From JAUIKM01 sp964445695 (GTDB lineage: Bacteria; Bacteroidota; Ignavibacteria; Kapaibacteriales; UBA7675), in the NCBI GenBank assembly GCA_964445695.1, contig CAYULF010000022.1, positions 1-64,000 of the forward strand: DNA of 64,000 nt, written 5' to 3'. The notes below the pieces were generated by a model, which saw only the letters and a program-made list of their open reading frames with translations, was not told the origin of the DNA and made no database searches. The position numbers were made by a program, and so were the translations under genes. Numbering within the stretch: the stretch's first letter is position 1; each line of letters begins with the position of its first letter. Positions 44,226 through 53,726 of the stretch are shown in pieces.

Positions 44226-46952
44226 ATGAGAATTGTTGCTACGATGTTCCTGATTGCGATGTTTGCCTGTGTTCAGGCAGCGGCGCAGTTTGATATGCCC
44301 TCCATGCTTGACAACGGCAATGCCGGCACCGAGTTTGTCTTCAGTATGCCCCCCTGTTACGAGCAGGGCAGCAACAATAATGTGATTGCCATATTTGTTG
44401 CCTCGGTCTACAATGCCGAGGTGACGGTGAGTGTGCCTGGGCGCGGTGTTATTAAAACGAAGCAGACGCTTCCCGGGCAGGTGAGCAATTTTACCCTGTC
44501 GCCGGCGGAAGCGCAGCCGTTTACCAAAGATGCAAGTCAACCCGCGCCGCTTCAGTCCCTTTACACGGGCGCGGCCGTAATTGTTAAATCCGACAAACCG
44601 ATTGTCGCATATTGCCTGACGCGTTTTCAGTTTACAACCGACGGCGCCTTGCTCACGCCCATTACTTCGTTGGGAACGGAGTACGTCGTCGGCAGCATGG
44701 CCGACATGAGCGCCATGTATCCGGGTTTTAATCTGCCGAGCGAAGTGACAATTTCAGCGATTGCAGACAGTACCACGGTCTGGTTTACGCTGGGCGGCAC
44801 GACGACCACGGTGGCAAACAACCAGCTGGAGTCCGGCCAGACAAAAAAGTACCTGTTTAACAAAGGCGATGTGATTGCGATTTCCACTGTTAACGAAGGC
44901 GGCGACCTGAGCGGCAGTTATATCCGTTCCAGCAAACCCGTCGCAGTCCTCTCCGGGAACCAATGCGCCAATGTGCCGCTGGACAAACGTTGGTGCGACT
45001 ACATCGTGTCCAACGAACCGCCGATGCATACATGGGGCACGGCTTATCACTTTCCACAACTGGCCGAACGCGATCAGAATGCGTGGATGAAGATTTTTGC
45101 TGCCGAAAGCAATACCCAGATCTATCGCAACGGCGACTATTTCAGTACCCTGCGCGACGGCAAGGGTGGTCAGACTGGCTTCGGATACGTGGATCGCCAG
45201 GCCCTGGACGGTTCGCAGCAACCGCTTGTTTTTACGTCCTCCGCGCCGATTTCGGTCAAGTTGTTCACGCCCGGGCAGGAGATGGACAACAAGGTCGCCG
45301 ATCCGAGCTCAGTGCAGATAACTCCGGTGGCCCAATATGTTAACTATGTGATTTTCTGCGCGCCGGGAGTGCCGCAGATGCAGTTTGCCGAAAACTTTGT
45401 CAGCCTCGTGCATGCCGTCGACGCCAATGATCAGGTGTCCGAAGATCTCGAAATCGGCGTGTTCCAGGACGGCGAAATAGAGTGGAGCAAGATTCGCGAG
45501 CGTTTCGGCGTCGCAGCCGGCAGTATTTTTCCCTCCATCGGCGACGGCAAGATTTGGGCGGAAAAACGCCTGCAGTTGCCCGATCCTTCCGGCGTCTATG
45601 CTATTCGCAGTTCCGGCGAGCCCTTTGCGGCTTACTCGTATGGGCGTCAGGATTACGACACTTACGCATTTCGCACGGGCGCGCGCATGATTGACCTTTC
45701 GGGCGGGGACAGCCGGGCGCCGGTAAACGTGCTTATCTCAGTTGGCGACATTCAACAAACCGGTCGTATCAGGGATCTGGGCGGCTCCGGTTTGGCGGCT
45801 GTGCGCGTCGTTCCGGAATCGATGTTTAACATCCGGATTGACATGGATGATTTTTTGCCCGGAACTCTGGAGGAGCTGCCCTGGACGGCGACCGTCGTCG
45901 ACCCGCAGGAAGCCGCCGGTGCGACCGTAGTGATGATCGACCGCGCCGGCAATTCGGGGACATTTGACATTGACTTCACAATTGAACCCCTCGGCGAATT
46001 GCAGGTGACGCCGCCACTGCTCAATTTTGGAGAAACAATCGCAGCCGACGTGGTCGACCGAACGGTTAACGTCGCCAATGTCAGCACGGAGGCTCAGCTC
46101 CAGATTGAGTCGATTCGACTTGAGTCGGGAAGCGGGACTTTTGAGTTTATCGACCTGCCGGCTCTGCCCCTGGTGCTGCCGCCCGCGGGCAACGGCAATG
46201 AAAACTCACTTACTCTTACGGTCCGTTTTACCGGTCGTGAAGTCGGGATTTTCAATGACCGCATTGTGATTGCCACAGCTATTGAAGAAGAACAGCCCTA
46301 CACCAGACTGACTTCAACAACCAATGTCACGACGCTCGAAATTGAGCCGCATGTGTTTAAGCCGACCATCATTGACTCCAAAGATACAGCGACCTTTTTG
46401 TTTAATATTCAGAGCACGGTGGAAGCTGAAGTTTTATCCGTGTCCCAGCCCGACGATCCGGCGTTTACCATTACGAGTTATACCGGCGCGCTGCAGTCGG
46501 TGCCCGGCACGATTCCGCCGCGCGCCGTCGGTGGAATTCAGGTGCAGTTTGCGCCCGTGGAAGTTAAACAGCACAGCGCAACCATGGACGTGCAGTACCG
46601 TTTTGGTCGGCAGGAAACGCGCACGGCCAGGGTTAACCTTTCCGGTGAAGGAGCGGACAAAGTCAGCGAAGTGGATGAGAGGCCGGGCTTCTTTAACCTG
46701 GACGCGTCCACGCAGCCGAGTCCTTCAGGGCCGCAGACCTCGGTGCGATTCACGCTGGAAGTCCCGATGATAGTATCGATGAAAGTCTACGATCTGCGCG
46801 GAAATGCGGTTGTTAATATCCCGACGCAGAGTTTTGAGGTTGGCGACAACACTGTTGAAATCGACATGGCGCGTTTTGCCGTAGGCGCATACTTTCTGCA
46901 TCTGGAAGCGCCCAACGCTTCGGCCGTGCTGCCCATCGTGCTCATGCGTTGA
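44226..46952 (+). CDS. IgGFc-binding-like T9SS cargo, array copy 5 (subfamily II)
   Basis: The ATG at 44226 has AGAGGAGG ideally placed (908 residues); the frame is open 63 codons further up but without a signal peptide. Signal peptide FLIAMFACVQAAAQ. The IgGFc-binding-like region opens MLDNGNAGTEFVFSMPPCYEQG and contains SLGTEYVVGSMADMSAMYPG, LPSEVTISAIADSTTVWFTL, SGNQCANVP, RWCDYIVSNEPPMHTWG, KIWAEKRLQLPDPSGVYAIR and YGRQDYDTYAFRTGARM. The IDRAGNSGTFDIDF motif follows, then two ASH-like domains (LLNFGETIAADVVDRTVNV; the second with SVSQPDDPAFTI and GALQSVPGTI). The sorting domain has KVYDLRGNAVVNI and AVGAYFLHLE. It is close to copies 6 and 7 throughout. Confidence 0.85.
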   Translation: MRIVATMFLIAMFACVQAAAQFDMPSMLDNGNAGTEFVFSMPPCYEQGSNNNVIAIFVASVYNAEVTVSVPGRGVIKTKQTLPGQVSNFTLSPAEAQPFTKDASQPAPLQSLYTGAAVIVKSDKPIVAYCLTRFQFTTDGALLTPITSLGTEYVVGSMADMSAMYPGFNLPSEVTISAIADSTTVWFTLGGTTTTVANNQLESGQTKKYLFNKGDVIAISTVNEGGDLSGSYIRSSKPVAVLSGNQCANVPLDKRWCDYIVSNEPPMHTWGTAYHFPQLAERDQNAWMKIFAAESNTQIYRNGDYFSTLRDGKGGQTGFGYVDRQALDGSQQPLVFTSSAPISVKLFTPGQEMDNKVADPSSVQITPVAQYVNYVIFCAPGVPQMQFAENFVSLVHAVDANDQVSEDLEIGVFQDGEIEWSKIRERFGVAAGSIFPSIGDGKIWAEKRLQLPDPSGVYAIRSSGEPFAAYSYGRQDYDTYAFRTGARMIDLSGGDSRAPVNVLISVGDIQQTGRIRDLGGSGLAAVRVVPESMFNIRIDMDDFLPGTLEELPWTATVVDPQEAAGATVVMIDRAGNSGTFDIDFTIEPLGELQVTPPLLNFGETIAADVVDRTVNVANVSTEAQLQIESIRLESGSGTFEFIDLPALPLVLPPAGNGNENSLTLTVRFTGREVGIFNDRIVIATAIEEEQPYTRLTSTTNVTTLEIEPHVFKPTIIDSKDTATFLFNIQSTVEAEVLSVSQPDDPAFTITSYTGALQSVPGTIPPRAVGGIQVQFAPVEVKQHSATMDVQYRFGRQETRTARVNLSGEGADKVSEVDERPGFFNLDASTQPSPSGPQTSVRFTLEVPMIVSMKVYDLRGNAVVNIPTQSFEVGDNTVEIDMARFAVGAYFLHLEAPNASAVLPIVLMR

Positions 46953-47421
46953 TGTTCGCTCGCTCCAGCGTTCAGAGAATTTTTTGCGCTTAAACAAACC
47001 GCGTACTGGTTTGATTGAGAATCTGATTCAGCTCTGACCGCTTTGAGCTGCCTGCGGCATCTCAGGCTTTCTGACGGTTTTGCTTGTCGACGGGCGTCGC
47101 GAATAAAATCTTCGATTCCGTCCTGAAGCCGGAAACAGGTGAGATTTATATCCGCTTCATGTGTTATGCGAACCGTGGCTCGGTGCCCGGCGCCCAGCTC
47201 GCCTGAATCGAACGCGAAGCAAAACAATATTGGTTTGAAAAAGCGGCGCAAAAGCGCGCCGCGCATACACTCGATGCATCCCCCCGGCTCGAATGTCCCA
47301 TAAAACGCACCGTCCACGGGTGCGTTCAGCTAACACCCCCTGAATCCGCCTCCTGCATTGCAGCCGGGGCCGGGCTCATTCGGATCATTGAATTCAACTG
47401 ATTTACCCGCGGAGAGGTAGT
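46953..47421. other. Spacer between array copies 5 and 6
   Basis: 469 nt holding a hairpin at 46995-47013 (CAAACC/GGTTTG), a copy of the 30-nt repeat at 47039-47068 and, further on, the ribosome site of copy 6. No gene. Confidence 0.5.
47039..47092 (+). repeat. 30-nt spacer repeat with tail, copy A
   Basis: A 30-nt core (47039-47068, including GAGCTGCCTGCGGCATCTC, itself a hairpin) is identical to 50238-50267 and 53502-53531. A tail follows with CTGACGGTTTTGCTTGTCG, like other members of the wider family. Confidence 0.8.
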
Positions 47422-50145
47422 ATGAAAAGATTAGTGTTTATGTTCATTGTTGCGGTTCTGGCGGCGTCCCCGCTGACGGCGCAGAACAACATGCCGTCCA
47501 TGCTGGACAATGCCAATGCCGGCACCGAGTTTTACTTCAGCATGCCACCCGCCTACGAGCAGGGCGGCAACGACAACCAGATTGTTATCTACATTTCATC
47601 GGCCTACGAGGCCAACGTCAAGCTGTCGGTTCCCGGCCGCGGCGTGCTGAAGGAGAAAGTCACGACGCCCGGCGACGTCATCTTCTTTTCATTGTCGCCG
47701 GGCGAAGCGCAGCCGTTTGTCAAAGCGCCGAGCCAGACGGCGCCGGTGCAGGAAATCTACGATGACGTTGCAATTCACCTTACGTCCAACAAGCCGATTA
47801 TCGCCTACTGTGTGACGCGATTCAGCTTTACCTCGGACGGGGCCATTCTTATGCCGAATGCCGCGCTGGGCACCGAATACGTCATCGGCAGTATGGCGGA
47901 TATGACTGAGTTATTTCCCGGTCTCAACCTGCCGAGCGAAGTCACCGTGACGGCGATCGCCAACAACACGAAGGTCTGGTTCACGGTCGGCGGAACAAAC
48001 AGCACCGAAACGACCAACGGTATGGGTGCCGGCGATACGCGCGAGTTTGAACTCAACAAAGGCGATGTGCTGGCCATTTCCACCCGCAATCAGGGCGGCG
48101 ATCTGAGCGGCAGTTACGTCCGCTCCTCCAAACCGGTATGCGTCATGTCCGGCAACCAATGCGCCAACGTGCCGATCGACAACCGTTGGTGCGATTACAT
48201 CGTGTCCAATGAGCCGCCCTTGCACACCTGGAGCAAGGTTTACCACTTTCCGCAACTGTCGCCGCGCGAACAGAATTCCTGGATGAAAATTGTCGCCGCG
48301 GAAGACAATACAACCGTCCTGCGCAACGGCGCAAACTACGGTACGGTCGAATTCGGCAAGGGCGGTCGCGCCAGCCGCGGCTACCTTGAAGGCCAGGCAA
48401 TGGACGGTGAGCAGCAACCCATTGTTTTTTCGGCCGACAAGCCGATTTCGGTCAAGTTTTTCAATCCCGGCCAGGAACTCGACGGCCTGACCTCCGATCC
48501 GTTCTCCATTCAGATCACGCCGGTTGACCAATATGTCAACTTTGTCTGGTTCTGCACGCCGGGCGTCGCCCAGGTCCAGTTTGCCAAAAACTGGCTGAGC
48601 ATCGTGCACGCGGCCGACGCCAACGACGAAGTGTCGGAAGACCTGGAAATCGGGTGGTTTGTCGACGGCGAACTCAAGTGGTGGAAAGTGCGCGATGCTT
48701 TTGGCAGTGCGCCGGGCAGCTTTTTTGCGCCCATCGGCGACGGTAAATCCTGGGCGGAGAAACGCATTGATCTGCCCGATCCCACCGGTGTTTACGCTCT
48801 GCGCAGCTTTGGCGATCCGTTTGCGGCCTATTCCTACGGCGCGCAGGACTACGATACCTACGGCTTCCGCACCGGCGCGCGCATGAACGACCAGACGGTT
48901 TCCGACACGGAGCCGCCGCAGAACGTCTTTATCGCCGACCGTGGCCCGGAGCAGTCCGGCAGCATCCAGGACCAAGGCGCGGGTATTGCCGCCGTGCGTC
49001 CCGTACCCGAAGCGGTGGTGAATATGGAAGTTGCAATCAACGAGTTTGTGCCCGGAACCAAAGAGAGCGTCACCTGGTCGGCCTCCGTCATCGATCCGGC
49101 GCAGCCCGCCGCCGCCGTAATCGCAGTGGTCGACCGTCGCGGCAACGTCAGCACCTTTGACGTTGAGTACTCCGTCGAAGATCGCGCGCCGGTGGAAATC
49201 ACTCCGATCGCATTGGATTTCGGCACGGGCATTGCCGCCGACGTCGTCGAGCGGGTGGCCACAATCACAAACACACAGCCGGACGCCGAGGCGACCATCG
49301 TTTCGATCAACCTGTCGACCTCTCTGCCGCAGTTTGAAATCGTCAATCGGCCCGCCATGCCGTTTGTGCTGGCTCCGGCCGGCGAAGTGGGCAGTTCGCT
49401 CGAACTGACGCTGCGCTACACCGGCAACGGCGTGGGTGAGTTCCAGGAACAGTTGGAAGTCACGACGGCGGGTGAACCCGTAATTGCGACTTGCAACCTG
49501 AACGTCACGACGGTGGCCAGTGAGCTCAAGCTTGCCGCGACGGCCGATTTTGGCGCGGTGACGGTCGGCCTGCCTTCGAAGAGAACAGTCACGTTCGACA
49601 TCGACAGCCCGGTCGCAGCGGACATTCTGTCCGTCTCGCAGCCGGACAATGCCGCCTTCACGATCGAGGGCTTTTCCGGCGCGCTGCAATCCGTTCCGGG
49701 CACAATCGACGTCGGCGCTGCCGCGGGCATCAGGTTTGTATTTACCCCGACGACGCTGGAGTCCTACAGCGCGACGGTTGACGTTGAGTACACATTCGGT
49801 CAGCAGGAGCCGCGCATATTTACGCTGACCCTGCAGGGCGAGGGCCGCGGCACGACCAGCAGCGTGAAAGAGAATCCCGAGATTCTGAGCCCGCTCGTTG
49901 CGGCCGATCCGAATCCGGCTTCGCTGCAGACGAGCCTGAGTTTTGAATTGCTTCAGCCGCGCACAGTGGCCGTCACGGTTTACGATCTGCGCGGTGTGGC
50001 TGTGTTAAACTTGCAACCGCGCATGTACGACGCCGGCGTTAACACGCTGGAGATCGATCTGTCGGAGCTGTCCGTGGGCACGTATTATTGTCGCCTGGAT
50101 GCGCAGGATGCAGTGGCGACACTGCCGATTCTCGTGCGGCGTTAA
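47422..50145 (+). CDS. IgGFc-binding-like T9SS cargo, array copy 6 (subfamily II)
   Basis: The protein has 907 residues and GAGAGG before the ATG. Signal peptide FMFIVAVLAASPLTAQ. The IgGFc-binding-like region opens MLDNANAGTEFYFSMPPAYE and carries ALGTEYVIGSMADMTELFPG, LPSEVTVTAIANNTKVWFTV, SGNQCANVP, RWCDYIVSNEPPLHTW, KSWAEKRIDLPDPTGVYALR and YGAQDYDTYGFRTGARM. The VDRRGNVSTFDVEY motif follows. Two ASH-like domains come next (LDFGTGIAADVVERVATITN; the second with SVSQPDNAAFTIEGF and GALQSVPGTI). The sorting domain is DPNPASLQTSLSFEL, VYDLRGVAVLNL and SVGTYYCRL. Long stretches align without gaps to copies 5 and 7. Confidence 0.85.
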   Translation: MKRLVFMFIVAVLAASPLTAQNNMPSMLDNANAGTEFYFSMPPAYEQGGNDNQIVIYISSAYEANVKLSVPGRGVLKEKVTTPGDVIFFSLSPGEAQPFVKAPSQTAPVQEIYDDVAIHLTSNKPIIAYCVTRFSFTSDGAILMPNAALGTEYVIGSMADMTELFPGLNLPSEVTVTAIANNTKVWFTVGGTNSTETTNGMGAGDTREFELNKGDVLAISTRNQGGDLSGSYVRSSKPVCVMSGNQCANVPIDNRWCDYIVSNEPPLHTWSKVYHFPQLSPREQNSWMKIVAAEDNTTVLRNGANYGTVEFGKGGRASRGYLEGQAMDGEQQPIVFSADKPISVKFFNPGQELDGLTSDPFSIQITPVDQYVNFVWFCTPGVAQVQFAKNWLSIVHAADANDEVSEDLEIGWFVDGELKWWKVRDAFGSAPGSFFAPIGDGKSWAEKRIDLPDPTGVYALRSFGDPFAAYSYGAQDYDTYGFRTGARMNDQTVSDTEPPQNVFIADRGPEQSGSIQDQGAGIAAVRPVPEAVVNMEVAINEFVPGTKESVTWSASVIDPAQPAAAVIAVVDRRGNVSTFDVEYSVEDRAPVEITPIALDFGTGIAADVVERVATITNTQPDAEATIVSINLSTSLPQFEIVNRPAMPFVLAPAGEVGSSLELTLRYTGNGVGEFQEQLEVTTAGEPVIATCNLNVTTVASELKLAATADFGAVTVGLPSKRTVTFDIDSPVAADILSVSQPDNAAFTIEGFSGALQSVPGTIDVGAAAGIRFVFTPTTLESYSATVDVEYTFGQQEPRIFTLTLQGEGRGTTSSVKENPEILSPLVAADPNPASLQTSLSFELLQPRTVAVTVYDLRGVAVLNLQPRMYDAGVNTLEIDLSELSVGTYYCRLDAQDAVATLPILVRR

Positions 50146-50177
50146 GCCAGCGATGGCAGTGAAACAACTACATTAAA

Positions 50178-50211
50178 CAAACGGCGTGTCGATGATTCGG
50201 CGCGCCGTTTG
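50178..50211 (+). terminator. Hairpin after array copy 6
   Basis: CAAACGGCG pairs with CGCCGTTTG, and flanking TTAAA/TTAA extend the symmetry. It lies 33 nt after the stop and may act in both directions. Confidence 0.6.
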
Positions 50212-50237
50212 TGTTAAACAGTTTGGCCGGGCATGAT

Positions 50238-50292
50238 CGCTTTGAGCTGCCTGCGGCATCTCAGGCTCGCTGACCTTTTTGCTTGTCGACGA
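50238..50292 (+). repeat. 30-nt spacer repeat with tail, copy B
   Basis: Core 50238-50267 is identical to copies A and C. The tail CTGACCTTTTTGCTTGTCG nearly matches that of copy A. Confidence 0.8.
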
Positions 50293-50676
50293 GTTTGCAG
50301 CCGGAAGCCTGTCGGACCGGATTTGCGTTCAACGGTTTTGAGATCGACTACTTCCGGCCCAATGACAAACAAGAATGGTTTTGTCGGCCGGCAGGGAATG
50401 TGGAGGAGTACAATGCAGTTTGTAGCCTGATATTTATTGCACCTCATGCATCTTGATGCAATTTTGTGTAAGTTCTGCGTCTAAGCGTTGTATACGCTCC
50501 CCCCAGCAATTCCTAAAGCCCTCTTTCGGCAGCTGATTTCACTGTCGAAGCGCCTCGCGCCGCATTCCGCCCGAATGCGCCGACTGCAGCCCCTCAAAGT
50601 TCAGTTCCACGGGACAATGCCTCGGGCATTGCTTATGTGAATTCGCGAGAATCAGAATAGGATCCGGAGACCAGTC

Positions 50677-53397
50677 ATGAAAATTTTGTTAACACTTGCA
50701 TTGTCGATGCTGTGTCTGTTGACGCCACTGGCTGCGCAGAATACGATGCCGTCCTTGCTGGATAATGCCAACGCCGGGACGGAATTTGTCTTCAGCATGC
50801 CGCCGTGTTATAATCAGGGAGGGAACGACAACAAGATCGTTGTTTACGTTTCCTCGCCCTATGCAACCGAGGTAAAGATCGAAGTTCCCGGCCGCGGCAT
50901 TGTTAAAACACAGCGCACCGTGCCGAACGACGTGATTTTCTTTTCACTGTCCCCTGCCGAAGCGCAACCCTTCAACAAAAGCCCCAATCAAACAGCGCCC
51001 TCCCAGGATGTGTACGTGGGTGCGGCTGTGGTTGTAACTTCGAAGGAGCCCATTGTGGCGTATGCCGTAACGCGCTTTCAGTTTACAACCGATGCCATTA
51101 TGCTGACGCCGACCTCCGCTCTGGGAACCGAGTACGTCGTCGGTTCGATGGCGGACATGAGCGCCATGTACCCCGGTCTTAACCTGCCGAGCGAAGTAAC
51201 CGTGGCTGCCACGGCTGATGATACCAAGGTCTTTTTTACGCTGGGCGGGAATGCACTCACGACTGCCAACAACGGGATGAAGGCGGGGCAGACGCGCTCC
51301 TACACTCTTCGCAAAGGTGATGTAGTCGCAATTTCCAGCGTCACGGCAGAGGGTGACGTGAGCGGCAGTTACGTTCGCTCGACCAAACCCGTCTCCGTTG
51401 TTTCCGGCAACCAGTGTGCCAACGTGCCGACTTCTATTCGCTGGTGCGACTATATTGTCTCGGCTGAAACGCCGATTTCGGCCTGGAGCACGAGGTACCA
51501 CTATCCGCAGTTAATGGAGCGCAATCAGAATTCATGGATGAAAATTTTCGCGGCCTCCAATCAGACGAACGTCAGGCGCAACGGGGAAGATTTCGGTCTT
51601 ATTGAAACCGGCAGGGGCGGCGTCTCCGGCGTCGGATACCTGGAAGGTCAGGCAATGGACGGTGAACAACAACCCATTGTGTTTACAGCGGACAAGCCGA
51701 TTTCGATTAAAGTGTTTAACCCCGGTCAGGAGCTTGACAATCGCACTTCGGATCCCTACGCGATTCAACTCGTGCCTGTCGATCAATATGTTAATTACGT
51801 CTGGTTCAACGCTCCCGGCGTGGCACAGCAAAGTTTTGCGCAGAACTGGATCAGCCTTATCTACGTGGTGGACGATAACGGTACGCTGCCGGGCGATCTG
51901 GAATTGGGCATGGTTGAAAGCGGCGTCATCGAATGGGTCCGCATTGTGGATGTCTACGGCAGTGAGCCCGGCGCAATTTTTCCGTCGATCGGCGACGGCA
52001 AGACCTGGGCCGAAAAACGCCTCGCTTTACCCGATCCCTCCGGTGTGTATGCTGTTCGCAGTGCAAGCGAACCTTTTACGGTCTATTCCTACGGCGCGGA
52101 TAACTACGATACATACGGTTTCCGCACCGGCGCACGCATGGTCGACCTTGTCAGCGATGACACACTGCCGCCGCACAACGAATTTCAGACCTCGGACGGT
52201 CTGCTCCGCAGCGGTCGTATCAACGACGTGGCGGAGCAGGGAGACCCTTCCGGCCTGGCGGCCATCCGCGTCATTCCTGAAACGCGCGAAAACTTCACGC
52301 TCGAAATAGATGACTTTGTACCGGGAACTATCGATGGTGTCCAATGGACGGCTTCGGTGCAGAACGCCCAGAATAATGGCCGGGTGGTCCTGGCCATGAT
52401 CGACCGCCGCGGTAATACCGAGCTGCTGGAGTTAACGTATGAACCGGAAAAAGAGACCAATCTGGATGTGACGCCCGAATTTGACTTTGGCACGACCATC
52501 GAGGGCGAAGTCAAGGAAGCGACGATAACAATTGTTAACACCAGCGACAGCGATCCTGTGGTGATCGAGTCGATCGAGTTAACAGATGGCGCGGTCGGAT
52601 TTGAGCTTGTCGGTGTGCCGACTCTGCCTTACAGTCTGGCGGCCGGCGGCACGCTGGAGCTGACGGCGCGTTGGACCGCCGGCGAGCCGGGTAACTTTTC
52701 CGATGTCCTGTTGATCTCGACGGTCGGCAAACCTGTTGCCGGTTACACGGTCCTGAAAGCCTATACGGCTCCGACGGGGCTGACTTTTGTCGACCGCGAC
52801 TTTTTCCGCGTTGAAATAGGTGAGGTCGTTTACGGCACCGGCTGGATTAACAACAATGGTGAAGTGGATGCGAACATCATAGCAATTGACGATCCGACTG
52901 ATGACGCCTTCCGCATTATTCGTTACTCCGGTGATATCAGCAGCGTTCCCGGTTCGCTGGAGTCGGGCGGGACCGGCGGTGTCGACTTTGAATTCACACC
53001 CACGGAAGAGCGCGAATACACCGCGACGGTGACGGTGCGTTACCAGTTCGGGCAGCAGCCGGAGCAGATTGGCACGATCAACCTGATTGGCGAAGGTTTC
53101 GGTAGCATCAGCAATGTAGCGGAAGTGCCGAACATCTTCGGTGCGTCCATTACCGCACAGCCAAACCCGACCTCGCGCTTCACCACATTAAACTTTGAGT
53201 TGCCGACGCCGCAGCTCGTAGCGGTCCGTGTATTCGATCTGCGTGGCAACGTGGTGTTTAAGCTGCCGTCGCAGGCATTTGAATCCGGTGTTAATGCGCT
53301 GGAACTCGATCTTGCGACATTGGCGAGCGGGACGTATTACTGTCAGCTGGAGGCGCGGGGCGCACAGACGACCCTGCCGATTCTCGTGCGACGTTAA
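50677..53397 (+). CDS. IgGFc-binding-like T9SS cargo, array copy 7 (subfamily II)
   Basis: The protein has 906 residues and CGGAGA before the ATG. Signal peptide LTLALSMLCLLTPLAAQ. The IgGFc-binding-like region opens LLDNANAGTEFVFSMPPCYN and shows ALGTEYVVGSMADMSAMYPG, SGNQCANVP, RWCDYIVSAETPISAW, KTWAEKRLALPDPSGVYAVR and YGADNYDTYGFRTGARM. The IDRRGNTELLELTY motif follows, then two ASH-like domains (FDFGTTIEGEVKEATITIVN; the second with DDPTDDAFRIIRYSGDISSV). The sorting domain is QPNPTSRFTTLNFEL, VFDLRGNVVFKL and ASGTYYCQL. It ends in LPILVRR, as copy 6 does. It is the last member of the array. Confidence 0.85.
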   Translation: MKILLTLALSMLCLLTPLAAQNTMPSLLDNANAGTEFVFSMPPCYNQGGNDNKIVVYVSSPYATEVKIEVPGRGIVKTQRTVPNDVIFFSLSPAEAQPFNKSPNQTAPSQDVYVGAAVVVTSKEPIVAYAVTRFQFTTDAIMLTPTSALGTEYVVGSMADMSAMYPGLNLPSEVTVAATADDTKVFFTLGGNALTTANNGMKAGQTRSYTLRKGDVVAISSVTAEGDVSGSYVRSTKPVSVVSGNQCANVPTSIRWCDYIVSAETPISAWSTRYHYPQLMERNQNSWMKIFAASNQTNVRRNGEDFGLIETGRGGVSGVGYLEGQAMDGEQQPIVFTADKPISIKVFNPGQELDNRTSDPYAIQLVPVDQYVNYVWFNAPGVAQQSFAQNWISLIYVVDDNGTLPGDLELGMVESGVIEWVRIVDVYGSEPGAIFPSIGDGKTWAEKRLALPDPSGVYAVRSASEPFTVYSYGADNYDTYGFRTGARMVDLVSDDTLPPHNEFQTSDGLLRSGRINDVAEQGDPSGLAAIRVIPETRENFTLEIDDFVPGTIDGVQWTASVQNAQNNGRVVLAMIDRRGNTELLELTYEPEKETNLDVTPEFDFGTTIEGEVKEATITIVNTSDSDPVVIESIELTDGAVGFELVGVPTLPYSLAAGGTLELTARWTAGEPGNFSDVLLISTVGKPVAGYTVLKAYTAPTGLTFVDRDFFRVEIGEVVYGTGWINNNGEVDANIIAIDDPTDDAFRIIRYSGDISSVPGSLESGGTGGVDFEFTPTEEREYTATVTVRYQFGQQPEQIGTINLIGEGFGSISNVAEVPNIFGASITAQPNPTSRFTTLNFELPTPQLVAVRVFDLRGNVVFKLPSQAFESGVNALELDLATLASGTYYCQLEARGAQTTLPILVRR

Positions 53398-53439
53398 GTG
53401 CTGTTCTGTACAAGTGACGGACATTGACGTTTAACACAC

Positions 53440-53473
53440 AGCGGCGAGCCGATGATTTCGGTTCGCCGCTTTA
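53440..53473 (+). terminator. Terminator after array copy 7
   Basis: AGCGGCGA pairs with TCGCCGCT with an inner CCG/CGG, followed by TTAGTTT. Located 42 nt after the stop. Confidence 0.7.
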
Positions 53474-53501
53474 GTTTACGGATTTTCACTGCGCACTTGA
53501 C

Positions 53502-53556
53502 CGCTTTGAGCTGCCTGCGGCATCTCAGGCTCCTTGATTTTTTTGCTGGTTTTTGT
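53502..53556 (+). repeat. 30-nt spacer repeat, copy C
   Basis: Core 53502-53531 is identical to copies A and B. The tail is more diverged (CTTGATTTTTTTGCTGG). Confidence 0.75.
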
Positions 53557-53726
53557 GTGTTGGTGTACAGGTTGTTAAACACGTGATCTCTTCTGTCCAA
53601 GTCGCGGTGCAGGTGCCTGGCGTTTGTCACAGTTGACTATGTTATCCGGCGTTACCCCTGATGACCTGTCGACTTTACAGTATTGCTTGCTTTCCTCTTA
53701 GAGCGCACGGAATCTGTGGTGATGGC

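Larger units (their letters stand above)
50146..50676. other. Spacer between array copies 6 and 7
   Basis: 531 nt holding a terminator-like hairpin at 50178-50211, a copy of the 30-nt repeat (50238-50267), and a possible minus-strand tail near 50355-50390. No gene. Confidence 0.5.

Noticed and set aside
47911..49689. 592-codon minus-strand open frame over array copy 6
   Set aside because: Antisense shadow; composition is non-protein-like and the plus frame is clearly coding.
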